NCBI RefSeq assembly: GCF_900107665.1
Contig: NZ_FNQT01000001.1
Location: forward strand, 107,742 to 171,741
Origin: Haloplanus vescus
GTDB lineage: Archaea > Halobacteriota > Halobacteria > Halobacteriales > Haloferacaceae
Direction of reading: 5' to 3'
DNA: 64,000 nt
The notes under the pieces were generated by a model. It was not told the DNA's origin. It did not search any database and was given only the letters and a program-made list of their open reading frames with translations. Shown in pieces: positions 44,740 through 53,203 of the stretch (positions are counted from its first letter, which is position 1; every line of letters starts with the position of its first letter). A program made the position numbers and the translations under genes.

Positions 44740-46011
44740 TCAGACTGCCTCTCGGCCCAACCGCTCGATAGTCTCTCCGAACACGTCGATGGCGATGCGG
44801 ATGGTCTCCTCGTCCACGTCGAAGGTCGGGGTGTGGTGGCCGCCGGGGTGGTCGGTGCCGATGCAGACGAACGAGGCGAGGCCGCCCCGCTCTTGGACGT
44901 GTCGCATCAGGTAGGTGGCGTCCTCGCTTCCGCCGAGGCTGTCGGTGTCGAGGACGCTGTCGACGCCGGGCGTCGCTTCGGCGACGGCGCCGACGACTGC
45001 GGCGAGTTCGTCGTCGCTCTCACCGCTCGGCGCTCGCCCCCCGCCGGTCACCGACACCTCGCAGTCGTGCATGTCCGCGGCGGTCCGGAGGATTCGCTGG
45101 GCATGGTCGTCCATGTACTCCATGAGGTCGGTCGTCTCGCCGCGCACCTCGCCCTCGATGAACGCCTCCTCGGGGACGATATTCGAGGCGGTGCCGCCGC
45201 CGACGAGACCGGCGTTGACGCGCGTCGCGCCGTCGTGGTTGCGGGGAATCGAGTAGAGGTTCTGAATCGCCGCCGCCATCGCCTGCACGGCGTTGCGGCC
45301 GCGTTCCGGATGGCCGCCCGCGTGGGCGGACGCGCCCGAGAACTCGGCCCGGAAGTGGCGCACCGCGAGGAAGCCGTCGACGCCGGCGACGACTTCGCCG
45401 GTCGGGTGGTCGAGACCGACGTGGAGTGCGAGGAGGTAGTCTACGTCGTCTAAGTGGCCACCTTTCGCCATGGGTTCGCCGCCGGAGACGGTCTCCTCGC
45501 TGGGCTGGAAGAACACCTTGAGCGTGCCCGAGAAGTCGCTTTCGAGGATGGCGTCGATGACGCCGATGCCGACGGTGGCGTGGGCGTCGTGCCCGCAGGC
45601 GTGCATGAACCCCTCGTTCTCGGAGCGGAAGCCGTCGGCGGCGGGGCGGTGTGACGGGTCGTCGGCCTCCGTGATGGGGAGGGCGTCGATGTCGACGCGG
45701 ACGCCCACGGTCGGTCCCGGGCCCTGTTCGAGGACGGCGACGAGGCCGGTGTAGCCGCCCGTGAGGCGGTCGAGTACGTCCTCGCGCGCCCCGGCGTCGC
45801 GGGCGCGAGCCAGCCACGCGTCGAGTTCGTCCTCGTCGGGGACGCCCCGTCGCTCGTCGGCGAGCACCTCGGGACCGACGTAGAGGGCGTCGAGCGGCCG
45901 TTTTTCCAGTTCGTCGACGAGGCGTGCGGTGGTGTAGAACTCGCGCCACGCGGGTTCGGGGTGGCGGTGGAGGTCACGGCGAAGGTCGAGCAAGTCGTCG
46001 GCGACGCTCAT
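44740..46011 (-). CDS. M20-family amidohydrolase/peptidase
   Basis: 423 residues. Catalytic features of the M20D/AbgB-like branch: LHRHPEPAWREF near residue 14, VDIDALP near 106, MHACGHDAHATVGIG near 136 (metal-binding Cys/His), FQPSEETVSGG near 168 (general-base Glu) and the late HHTPTFDVDEE near 397. A lid domain lies at about 205-330. By family it removes an acyl or aminoacyl group from a small substrate; the substrate is unknown. The start at 46011 (MSVADDLLDL) is the first Met before the family domain. Confidence 0.9.
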   Translation of the reverse strand: MSVADDLLDLRRDLHRHPEPAWREFYTTARLVDELEKRPLDALYVGPEVLADERRGVPDEDELDAWLARARDAGAREDVLDRLTGGYTGLVAVLEQGPGPTVGVRVDIDALPITEADDPSHRPAADGFRSENEGFMHACGHDAHATVGIGVIDAILESDFSGTLKVFFQPSEETVSGGEPMAKGGHLDDVDYLLALHVGLDHPTGEVVAGVDGFLAVRHFRAEFSGASAHAGGHPERGRNAVQAMAAAIQNLYSIPRNHDGATRVNAGLVGGGTASNIVPEEAFIEGEVRGETTDLMEYMDDHAQRILRTAADMHDCEVSVTGGGRAPSGESDDELAAVVGAVAEATPGVDSVLDTDSLGGSEDATYLMRHVQERGGLASFVCIGTDHPGGHHTPTFDVDEETIRIAIDVFGETIERLGREAV

Positions 46012-46099
46012 GCTCCGGACACGCGTCGCGGTCGGCATAAGTTGTCGCCCGCATATTCCGGTTCCTTTTACTCGGTTCGGACGGGATACGGGACTGAAA

Positions 46100-47638
46100 A
46101 TGAGTGAACACGACCTCCCCGACGAACCGGCCGACACGTCGCGTGTCGAGTTTTACGGTGGGCGAGGCCTGAGTGCGCTGCCCCTCGCGATATTCATCGT
46201 GTGGGCCATCGTCCAGAGTGGCCTCCTCGGCATCGGCGACACGTCCGGTCTCGTCATCGGCATGCTCGTCGGCCTCATCGTCGGCATGCTGTTCGTAAAG
46301 GGCAACTGGAAGACCTACGCCGACGTCATCTTCGACGGGATGACCCAACGGGTGGCGGCCACGGCAGTCGTGGCATGGCTCTGGGCCGGGATGTTCGCCG
46401 ACACGATTCAGGCCGGTGGCTTCGTCGACGGCCTCGTGTGGGCTGCCGCCGCCGCCGACGTGGGCGCCGCGCTCTTCCCCGCACTGACCTTCATCTTCGC
46501 CGCCCTCCTCGCGACGGGCATCGGCACCGGCTACGGCACCGCCGTCGCCTTCACGAGCCTCGTCTTCCCGGCGGGCGTCCTCCTCGGCGCCGACCCCGTT
46601 CTCCTGTTCGGCGCCATCCTCTCCGGCGCCGTCTTCGGGGACAACCTCGCGCCCGTCTCCGACACCACCATCGTCAGCGCCGTGACGCAGGACGCCGACA
46701 TCGGCGGCGTCGTCGCCTCGCGGTTCAAGTACGCCCTTGTGGCCGCTATCTTCGCGCTCGCGAGCTACGTCGTCGCCGGACAGGCGATGGCGGGCGAACC
46801 ACTCGACGTGGGCGCGCAGGCCACCTCGGGCGTCGGCCCCCTCGGCCTCGCGCACCTGCTCTCCATCGTGGTCGTCATCGGCACCGCGGTGCAGGGCCGA
46901 CACATCATCGAGGCGATTTCGTGGGGGCTGATGGTCTCCATCGCGCTCAACCTCGTCCTCGGTCTCGCCCCGGCGTCGGCGATGCTCGTCTTCCGCTCGA
47001 CGTCCGAGTCGGGCATCGCGGCGGCGCTCAACGGCCTGCCCGTCTTCGGCGCGCTCGTCGAGGTGGCGCCCGACGCCACCAGCACGGTCGGCGGGAGCCT
47101 CTACACCGGGGCGCTCGGCTTCTTCCCGCTCATCGTCCTCGTCTTGCTCATCGTCGGCGCCGCGGAGGTCATGCGCGCCGGCGGTGGCTTCGCCGCCATC
47201 GAGGAGTGGCTCTTGGCAAACGTCGCGACGACTGTCCGCCGCGCGGAGACGACGATGGTCATCGGCACCGCCCTCGTCAACGCGACCATCACCATCAACA
47301 CCGCGGCCGAAATCGCCATCGCACCGTTCATCCGCACCCTCGGTGAGCGGTTCAACATCAACGGCTACCGCCGCGCGAACATCCTCGACGCAAACACCTC
47401 CGCGCTCGGGTACATCTTCCCGTGGGGCGGGGGCGTGCTCGCGGGCTACGCCGCCATGGTCCAGCTCCCTCAGCAGTTCGACTGGTTCACCGAGGCGATG
47501 CTCGCCAACCCCGCCGCCGTCTGGCCGTACGTCTTCCACGGCTGGTTCCTCGTCGCCGTCTTCCTGCTCGCGGCGTGGACCGGCTACGGCCTCGAATACG
47601 TCCCGGACCGGCAGAGTGAGGAGGTGGCTCGCGTATGA
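46100..47638 (+). CDS. nhaC: Na+/H+ antiporter of the NhaC family
   Basis: 512 residues with about twelve membrane helices. Family features: MFADTIQAGGFVDGLVW near residue 110, TGIGTGYGTAVAFTSLVFPAG near 140, GAILSGAVFGDNLAPVSDTTIVSA near 172 (the typical NhaC GDxxSPxSDTT-like motif), and NINGYRRANILDANTSALGYIFPWGG near 420. It should exchange Na+ for H+ at the cell membrane, important for a halophile. The ATG at 46100 (MSEHDLPDEP) precedes an acidic cytoplasmic head. Its stop overlaps the start of the next gene (ATGA). Confidence 0.9.
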   Translation: MSEHDLPDEPADTSRVEFYGGRGLSALPLAIFIVWAIVQSGLLGIGDTSGLVIGMLVGLIVGMLFVKGNWKTYADVIFDGMTQRVAATAVVAWLWAGMFADTIQAGGFVDGLVWAAAAADVGAALFPALTFIFAALLATGIGTGYGTAVAFTSLVFPAGVLLGADPVLLFGAILSGAVFGDNLAPVSDTTIVSAVTQDADIGGVVASRFKYALVAAIFALASYVVAGQAMAGEPLDVGAQATSGVGPLGLAHLLSIVVVIGTAVQGRHIIEAISWGLMVSIALNLVLGLAPASAMLVFRSTSESGIAAALNGLPVFGALVEVAPDATSTVGGSLYTGALGFFPLIVLVLLIVGAAEVMRAGGGFAAIEEWLLANVATTVRRAETTMVIGTALVNATITINTAAEIAIAPFIRTLGERFNINGYRRANILDANTSALGYIFPWGGGVLAGYAAMVQLPQQFDWFTEAMLANPAAVWPYVFHGWFLVAVFLLAAWTGYGLEYVPDRQSEEVARV

Positions 47639-47895
47639 ACTTCCGCAAACTCTTCGCCGGACTCACCTTCCGGACGAACAAGCCCACCTACGACGCTGGC
47701 GACGAACTCACGGCCTTCGTCACGGGCTACGCGGAGGGCGTGGCGCGAGTCCGCATCGGCGACACGGTCATCACGCTGCCCGACGCGCAGTCGGGACTGA
47801 CCGACCAGCTCGTCAAGATTCGCGTCACCGAGTTCGATGACGCGGATGCGACGGGGCAGGCAGAACTGCTGGACGTCCTCGATAGAAGCGAGTAG
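47635..47895 (+). CDS. Small OB/TRAM-like protein coupled to nhaC, 86 residues
   Basis: The ATG overlaps the nhaC stop, so the two are translationally coupled. The sequence MNFRKLFAGLTFRTNKPTYDAGDELTAFVTGYAEGVARVRIGDTVITLPD suggests a five-strand barrel; the VARVRIGDTVI stretch is TRAM-like. It may correspond to a haloarchaeal DUF7513-type protein (from memory). Possible nucleic-acid binding, with no proof; why it is coupled to an antiporter is unclear. Confidence 0.8.
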   Translation: MNFRKLFAGLTFRTNKPTYDAGDELTAFVTGYAEGVARVRIGDTVITLPDAQSGLTDQLVKIRVTEFDDADATGQAELLDVLDRSE

Positions 47896-47918
47896 CAGCG
47901 ATTCTCGTCGGCGCGGCC

Positions 47919-48251
47919 CTACTCCTGTCGGTGGCCGAGCGGTTTCTTACGGTCGACTTCGATTTCGACGTGGACGTGGTCCGGGAACTCCATGTGGCCG
48001 ACCCGGCCCGCCACCTCGTCGTTCCCGTGAATCTCCATGTGCCGCGTGTAGGTGGTGTAATCCCACGGCTGGAACTGGTCGCCGGGGGCGAGCGAGCGGT
48101 ACTGTGGAACGGTGAGTCGTTGGGGCTGGGAAGAGTGGGGTCCCTTGCATTCGGCGCCCTTGCGTTCGACCATGTCCTTGATGTCGCCCACGAGGGACTC
48201 GAGGGCGTCCCGGTCGCCGCTCTGGAAGCTGAGTTTGGTGACGAAGGCCAT
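47919..48251 (-). CDS. uS10-like small protein (ribosomal S10 paralog)
   Basis: 110 residues: MAFVTKLSFQSGDRDALESLVGDIKDMVERKGAECKGPHSSQPQRLTVPQ, then TRHMEIHGNDEVAGRVGHMEF. The order of strands, the GP turn and the basic loop follow ribosomal protein S10, but the sequence is too different to be the main rpsJ product. It probably belongs to the uS10/mL48-like group in haloarchaea. A role outside the ribosome or in a special ribosome state is possible. The ATG at 48251 is chosen because upstream codons lack S10-like sequence. Confidence 0.8.
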   Translation of the reverse strand: MAFVTKLSFQSGDRDALESLVGDIKDMVERKGAECKGPHSSQPQRLTVPQYRSLAPGDQFQPWDYTTYTRHMEIHGNDEVAGRVGHMEFPDHVHVEIEVDRKKPLGHRQE

Positions 48252-48350
48252 CGTTACCCTCCTCTGCGCGCTCGATGCCCAAAAACACATCCGTCCGGCC
48301 GCGCCCGCTTCCTTGTAATCTTTATACGTTGTGACCGTTTACTGCCGGTA

Positions 48351-48815
48351 ATGACGGTCGAAGCGACTAGCGCTGGAGCCATCCTCTTCCGCGACACCCG
48401 CGGCCACCGGGAGTACCTCCTCCTGAAGAGCCGTCCGGGGGACTGGGAGTTCCCCAAAGGCGGGGTCGAAGGCGACGAGGAGCTCCAGCAGACTGCGATC
48501 AGAGAAGTGAGCGAGGAAGCCGGCATCGAGGATTTCCGACTCATCGACGGCTTCCGGAAGGAGTACGACTACGTCTTCGAGGCCGGTGGCGACACCATCC
48601 ACAAGACGGTCCACCTGTTCATCGCCCGGTCGTTCGAGGCGAGCGCCGAGCTCTCGAACGAGCACCGCGACCTGCAGTGGCGCGACTACGACCAGGCCAT
48701 CAACACCATCACGCAGGACGGCCCCCGTGAAATCCTCGAAGACGCCCACGACTATCTCGACGACCTCGTCGCCGAAGTCGACGATGGTGACGGCGAGCGA
48801 ACGTATCTCGGGTAG
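48351..48815 (+). CDS. Nudix hydrolase (Ap4A-hydrolase-like)
   Basis: 154 residues. The Nudix box is present: GGVEGDEELQQTAIREVSEEAGI near residues 38-60, which fits GX5EX7REUXEEXGU. DWEFPKGG before it and TVHLFIARSF after it resemble diadenosine-tetraphosphate hydrolases. By family it cleaves a nucleoside diphosphate linked to another group. The ATG at 48351 lies about 30 nt after the TATA-like CTTTATAC (48320-48327). An acidic tail (EVDDGDGERTYLG) ends the protein. Confidence 0.9.
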   Translation: MTVEATSAGAILFRDTRGHREYLLLKSRPGDWEFPKGGVEGDEELQQTAIREVSEEAGIEDFRLIDGFRKEYDYVFEAGGDTIHKTVHLFIARSFEASAELSNEHRDLQWRDYDQAINTITQDGPREILEDAHDYLDDLVAEVDDGDGERTYLG

Positions 48816-48856
48816 GCCGTGACCTTCGGACCTGCGCCGCGGGGTCGTCGCGACCC

Positions 48857-49840
48857 ATGACCGCCCCCGGCGACGCCGAGTTCGGCTTCGAACTCGTCAC
48901 CTGTCGGTGGGCCGAGCGCGCGTGGCCGCCCGACCGCGAGACGGACGCCGTCCCCGTCGTCGCGCGTCAACTCGGCACTCAGCGGCGGCGCTGGGACACC
49001 GTCGTCGTCGAAGCCGACCCCGACGCTCTCGCCGCCCGCGCCGCCTTCGGTGCGGACACACTCGACTCCGACCTCCTCCACATCGTCCGCAACGCGCCCG
49101 CCGAATGGGCGTGGTATCGCGATGCGCTCCCCGACCCGGGCTATCCGTGGCGGTACGTCCGCGCGGCGATTCACCGCGCCGCCGACCGCGGCGTCGTCGA
49201 GAAACGCCGCGACGGCAACCGCATCCAGATTCGACAAATTGCACCGTACCCCGACTGGGTTCGGCGCATCGTCGCCATCGAGAACAAACCCGACTTGGAC
49301 GCCAGCGCGGCGCGAGCGCTCGCCGACCAACTCGACCACGACGTGTCGACGGCCCTCGCCGACGAGGTGTGGGTCGCCACCGAGGCGACGGGGGCGGCGG
49401 TCGAACCCGCCTTGCTCGAAGACCTCCCCGTCGAAGCGGGCGTTCTGGCGCTCGAATTCGACGGTGACGGCGTCGCCGACGACACCGTCGCGTGGCACCC
49501 GGCGTCGCTCGACCCGACGACGGACACGTCGCTCTCGGCTGAGGAGAAGGCGGAAAAGCGCCTCGAAATCGCCGAGCGAGCCTACGGGTCGGGCTGGCGG
49601 TCGTACGTCGAGACGATGCGCCCGGACTGTCGGTGGTTCGAACTCCGCGAGGTCCACGACGCCTTCGTCCCATGGTGTGCGGCGAAGGAGACACACCCGA
49701 CCGCGGCGGAGTGTTCGGGCTCCTGTCCGGAGTTCCAGCCCGAACCGCCAGCGTGGCGGACGCGAGGGTGGCCCATCGAGGGGGGGCCGGGGAAGGGAAT
49801 CAAGCGCCTGCTGGCCCGGCGGCGACGCGACCGGCGTTAG
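48857..49840 (+). CDS. DUF5787-like haloarchaeal protein with Cys cluster
   Basis: 327 residues. It starts with FGFELVTCRWAE and VVARQLGTQRRRWDTVVVEADPDAL, continues with a winged-helix-like part (YRDALPDPGYPWRYVRAAI), then PDWVRRIVAIENKPDLDASAAR near residue 133. A C-terminal Cys group follows (CRWFELREVHDAFVPWC, then AAECSGSCPEF). The D-xn-E-x-K arrangement (IENK) recalls restriction-like nuclease cores and the Cys group may hold a metal; both are inference. I match it from memory to haloarchaeal DUF5787. It converges with the next gene with a 4-bp overlap. Confidence 0.85.
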   Translation: MTAPGDAEFGFELVTCRWAERAWPPDRETDAVPVVARQLGTQRRRWDTVVVEADPDALAARAAFGADTLDSDLLHIVRNAPAEWAWYRDALPDPGYPWRYVRAAIHRAADRGVVEKRRDGNRIQIRQIAPYPDWVRRIVAIENKPDLDASAARALADQLDHDVSTALADEVWVATEATGAAVEPALLEDLPVEAGVLALEFDGDGVADDTVAWHPASLDPTTDTSLSAEEKAEKRLEIAERAYGSGWRSYVETMRPDCRWFELREVHDAFVPWCAAKETHPTAAECSGSCPEFQPEPPAWRTRGWPIEGGPGKGIKRLLARRRRDRR

Positions 49841-50328
49841 ACGACTTCGACGTCTACGTCGTCGCGCTCGACGGCGAGTTTGAACGTCGGGACGGTTCGG
49901 TAGACGGCTTCGACGACGCCCTTGCGCCGGAGGCTCTGGAGCGCTTCGCGGACGGCGTCGACGTCGGGGTCGGCGTCGAAGGCCTCGCGGACCTTCTGGA
50001 GCACGCTCACGACGCTCTCGGCTCGGTCGTCGGGGCCAGCGACCACCTCGAACACCTGCGCTTCGAGTTCGGGGACGCGGATTATCTGCGGGCCGTCCTC
50101 GCCGCCCTCCATGCCGGGTTCGACGCCCGTGACCTCGGCGGCCTCGGGCGTCGCGCAGATGTAGCTGTTCTCGTTCCGGTAGTAGTAGTCGCTGAGATGC
50201 TCTTCGAGATAGCCGTGGACTTCGCTGCCGCTCTCCATCTCCCACCGCTCCTGTAGTTCCTTGTTCTTCGTCGGCTGGAGGCGGACGATGTCCGCCAGCC
50301 GGTCGCGCTCCGCTGCCGACAGTGTCAT
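49837..50328 (-). CDS. Winged-helix-like DUF5797 protein
   Basis: 163 residues. The N-terminal part (MTLSAAERDRLADIVRLQPTKNKELQERWEMESGSEVHGYLEEHL, then YYYRNENSYICATPEA) reads as a winged helix. The C-terminal part (AESVVSVLQKVREAF, then AVREALQSLRRKGVVEAVYRTVPTFKL) reads as a second one. It probably binds DNA as a regulator. The domain name is from memory. It is divergent from the enoyl-CoA hydratase gene 82 bp away, which could be its target. Confidence 0.82.
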   Translation of the reverse strand: MTLSAAERDRLADIVRLQPTKNKELQERWEMESGSEVHGYLEEHLSDYYYRNENSYICATPEAAEVTGVEPGMEGGEDGPQIIRVPELEAQVFEVVAGPDDRAESVVSVLQKVREAFDADPDVDAVREALQSLRRKGVVEAVYRTVPTFKLAVERDDVDVEVV

Positions 50329-50410
50329 GGGCGGGCGATTCACGCCACCACCATATCGGTGTTCCGCTCCGCCCCGAACGTTTACCCCGGTGGCTGTTCT
50401 CGCTCTCTCC

Positions 50411-51178
50411 ATGTCCACCGTCACGCTCGATATCGCCGACGGCATCGCCCGACTCACGGTCGACCGCCCCGACGCGCTGAACGCGATGAACACGGCGACG
50501 CTCGACGAAATCGAGGCCGCCATCGCGACGGCCGAAGACGAAGACGCGCGCGTCCTGATTCTCACCGGCGCGGGCGACGACGCCTTCATCGCCGGCGCCG
50601 ACATCGACTACATGAAGGAGTTCTCGACGCCCGAGGCGCTCGAATACGCCGAGCGCGGGCAGGGTGTCGTCCGCGACATCCAGTCGTTCCCCGGCGTCAC
50701 CATCGCCGCCATCAACGGCTACGCCTTCGGCGGCGGCTGTGAGTTCGCGCTGGCCTGTGACCTGCGGGTGGCGAGCGAGCGAGCCGTCATCGGCCAGACC
50801 GAAATCGACCTCGGCATCATCCCCGGGTGGGGCGGCACCCAACTCCTCCAGCGTCTCGTCCCCGACGAGACGGCGCGGCGCCTCATCTTCTTCGGCGAGC
50901 GTCTCGACGCCAGCGACGCCCACGAGCAGGGACTGGTCGGCGAGGTGGTCGCCCACGACGAACTGTACGACCACGTCGACGAACTGGCGGTCGAGCTGGC
51001 CGAGAAGCCGCGTCACGCCCTCTACGCCGCGAAAGAGGCGCTCAACGCCTACCACGAGACGGGTGGCGAGGGCGCGATGACCGTCGAGCGCCGCGCGTGG
51101 AGCGGCCTGTTCGGCACGGCAGACCAGCGCGAGGGGATGGCGGCCTTCGTCGAGAAGCGCGACCCGGACTTCGAGTAG
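50411..51178 (+). CDS. Enoyl-CoA hydratase/isomerase
   Basis: 255 residues, complete crotonase fold: RPDALNAMNTATLDEI near residue 20, the oxyanion-hole stretch GDDAFIAGADI near 55, INGYAFGGGCEFALACDLRVAS near 100 and GIIPGWGGTQLLQRLV near 137 with the catalytic Glu region TEIDLGI before it. By family it hydrates enoyl-CoA in fatty-acid or amino-acid breakdown. The ATG at 50411 (MSTVTLDIAD) is the first before the domain; upstream in-frame codons lie in the promoter. It converges with the MFS gene with no gap. Confidence 0.92.
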   Translation: MSTVTLDIADGIARLTVDRPDALNAMNTATLDEIEAAIATAEDEDARVLILTGAGDDAFIAGADIDYMKEFSTPEALEYAERGQGVVRDIQSFPGVTIAAINGYAFGGGCEFALACDLRVASERAVIGQTEIDLGIIPGWGGTQLLQRLVPDETARRLIFFGERLDASDAHEQGLVGEVVAHDELYDHVDELAVELAEKPRHALYAAKEALNAYHETGGEGAMTVERRAWSGLFGTADQREGMAAFVEKRDPDFE

Positions 51179-52426
51179 CTACCAGAGCCTCGCGTCGGGG
51201 TCGCCCGTCTCGGCCACCTGTGAACTCACGACGACGAGCGCCAGCGCCGCGAGCGCACCCGCCGCGAGGAAGGGGACGGCGAAGCCGAAGCGTTCGAGAT
51301 AGCCGGAGGCCAGCGGGCCGATGGCGACGCCGAGGCCGAACGCCATCGTCAGCACCGAGAGCGTCGTCCCCGATTCTCCCTCGCGGGCGAGGTCGCCGGC
51401 GACGGCGAGCGACGGGGCGAACACGAGGGCGACGGCGACGCCGAGCACGAACCGGGTGAGCGTCATCAGCGCGGGCGTGAGGACGTACCCCTGTGCAATC
51501 GTCGCGGGGACGAGCAGACAGAAGCCGGCGAGGATGAACGGGCGACGGCCGTAGCGGTCGGCGCCGTGCCCGACCGGAATTTGGAAGGCGACGTTCGCGA
51601 GCGTCACGGCGCCGAACTGGACGCCGAACCAGAGCGTGCCCTGTCCGAGGCGGTCGTTGATGCGCCCCTCGAGCGTGGCGAACATGGCGATGCAGATGCC
51701 CATGGCGACGGTGCCGAGGCCCAGCGCGAACACCGGGTCGAGCAGGCCGTCGTCGCCGCGGACGGTTATCGAGAGGTCGTCGCTCGCCTCCGCCTCGGCC
51801 CGGTCGGGGTCGGAGACGAACGCCCAGACGGTCAGAAAGCTGACCGCCGCGCCCGCGACGGCGACGCCGAAGGCGGCGTCGAAGCCGTACCCTTCCACGA
51901 CGAGGCCCGCGACGATGGGGCCGAAGCCGAAGCCAATCAGGCGGAACGTGTTGAACACGCCGAAGTTGCTCCCGCGGTCACGGCTGGTCGCGAGTTCGTT
52001 CACCAGCGCCACCGTACACGGGATGGTGAAGGCGGCGCCAACGCCCTGCAAGACACGGAGGAGGACGACCAGCCAGTACGAGGAGACGAACGCGTACGCC
52101 CCGCTGGCGGCGCCGAGCAAGAGCAGACCGAAGAGGATGAACGCCCGGCGACGACCGGTCCGGTCGGAGAGTCGGCCGGTGAACGGCTGGGAGAAACTGT
52201 TGAGGAAGCCAAAGAGCGAGAGGACGAGGCCGACGAGCAGGTATTCGGAGACGATCAGCGAGCGGCCGAGGAGGGTCAATCGCGTCCCGACGAGTCCCTC
52301 GATGGGTATCTGTCCGCTGGCGATGTAGAGCGGGAGGACGACGATGAGAAAGGAATTACCGATGGCGTCGGCCATCCGCGCCAAGCCCAGTGCGACGACC
52401 CGACGGTCCATATCCAGCGCGACCAT
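51179..52426 (-). CDS. Major facilitator superfamily transporter (drug-efflux-like)
   Basis: 415 residues and twelve membrane helices. MFS signatures: NSFSQPFTGRLSDRTGRRRAFI near residue 77 (loop 2-3), LRVLQGVGAAFTIPCTVALVNEL near 124 and GHGADRYGRRPFI near 287. It is of the MDR/multi-substrate efflux kind; the substrate is unknown. The start ATG at 52426 (MVALDMDRR) is followed by a second Met at codon 6. Its stop abuts the enoyl-CoA hydratase stop. Confidence 0.88.
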   Translation of the reverse strand: MVALDMDRRVVALGLARMADAIGNSFLIVVLPLYIASGQIPIEGLVGTRLTLLGRSLIVSEYLLVGLVLSLFGFLNSFSQPFTGRLSDRTGRRRAFILFGLLLLGAASGAYAFVSSYWLVVLLRVLQGVGAAFTIPCTVALVNELATSRDRGSNFGVFNTFRLIGFGFGPIVAGLVVEGYGFDAAFGVAVAGAAVSFLTVWAFVSDPDRAEAEASDDLSITVRGDDGLLDPVFALGLGTVAMGICIAMFATLEGRINDRLGQGTLWFGVQFGAVTLANVAFQIPVGHGADRYGRRPFILAGFCLLVPATIAQGYVLTPALMTLTRFVLGVAVALVFAPSLAVAGDLAREGESGTTLSVLTMAFGLGVAIGPLASGYLERFGFAVPFLAAGALAALALVVVSSQVAETGDPDARLW

Positions 52427-52522
52427 CTATCTGACAGGTTTCCCACACACGCCCATCACGGTTACGTTCGGCGAACGCGCGCTGCAACCATCTCTAAGTG
52501 GGGCGGGGTCCAACCGTGTGTC

Positions 52523-52780
52523 ATGAGCGAACGCGTAAAGCTGAGCCGGGTCGAATCCGAGTTCGAGAAACTCGACTATCCGGTGACTCGTGACGACGCA
52601 GCCTCCGAATTCATCGACGTGACCGTAACGTTCGCCGACGGCGAGGCGAATCTCGGCGAACTCGTCTCCGAGATGGGGAGCGACGCCTTCCACGGCCCGG
52701 ACGAACTGTATGCGGAACTCCAGAACGTGCTTCCGGTCGAAGCGGTGGGCGAACCCGGCCAGTCCGACGGCGACGCGTAA
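52523..52780 (+). CDS. DUF5789-type small acidic protein, 85 residues
   Basis: MSERVKLSRVESEFEKLDYPVTRDDAASEFIDVTVTFADGEANLGELVSE, then FHGPDELYAELQNVLPVEAVGEP. The core (a YP, an acidic strand, a GELV-type helix and an F-x-x-x-E-L pattern) is the same style as the longer DUF5789-like gene at 23081. Function unknown, soluble. It lies 81 bp before tfs but has its own start region. Confidence 0.8.
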   Translation: MSERVKLSRVESEFEKLDYPVTRDDAASEFIDVTVTFADGEANLGELVSEMGSDAFHGPDELYAELQNVLPVEAVGEPGQSDGDA

Positions 52781-52861
52781 CGGGCGACTGTCTGACGGCG
52801 TTCGGCCGCTCCCACGGTATCCGTGGGTTAAAGAGAATCCAGCCTCTCGGTTCGAGTCAGA

Positions 52862-53179
52862 ATGAAGTTCTGCGACGAATGCGGGTCGATGATGCAGACG
52901 GAGGACGACACGTGGGTCTGTACGCAGTGTGGCTACGAAGAGGGCCGCGATGCTGCCGACGAGGCCGACATGGTCACCACACAGGGGCAGGAAGAGTCGG
53001 AGATTATCGAATCCAGCGGTGGCACCAGCGGCCTCCCCACGACGACTGCCCAGTGCCCCAACTGCGACAACGACGAAGCCTACTGGTACATGCAACAGAT
53101 TCGCGCAGCCGACGAGTCTGAGACGCGCTTTTTCGTCTGCACCGAGTGCGAACACAAGTGGCGCGAAGACGACCACTGA
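52862..53179 (+). CDS. tfs: Transcription factor S (TFS, TFIIS-like cleavage factor)
   Basis: 105 residues. Two zinc ribbons: the N-terminal one with Cys4, Cys7, Cys20 and Cys23 (RPB9-like) and the C-terminal one with Cys65, Cys68, Cys93 and Cys96. The C-terminal ribbon carries the catalytic acidic hairpin ADESETRFF (Asp84, Glu85). By family it stimulates RNA cleavage by stalled RNA polymerase. The ATG at 52862 is about 27-35 nt after the TATA-like GGTTAAAGA (52827-52835). Confidence 0.95.
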   Translation: MKFCDECGSMMQTEDDTWVCTQCGYEEGRDAADEADMVTTQGQEESEIIESSGGTSGLPTTTAQCPNCDNDEAYWYMQQIRAADESETRFFVCTECEHKWREDDH

Positions 53180-53203
53180 CGCTGCCGGTCACGCCCGGAG
53201 GCC

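Noticed and set aside
48752-51055. A 767-codon minus-strand open frame
   Set aside because: Antisense to the DUF5787-like and enoyl-CoA hydratase genes; low-complexity translation with no family motif.
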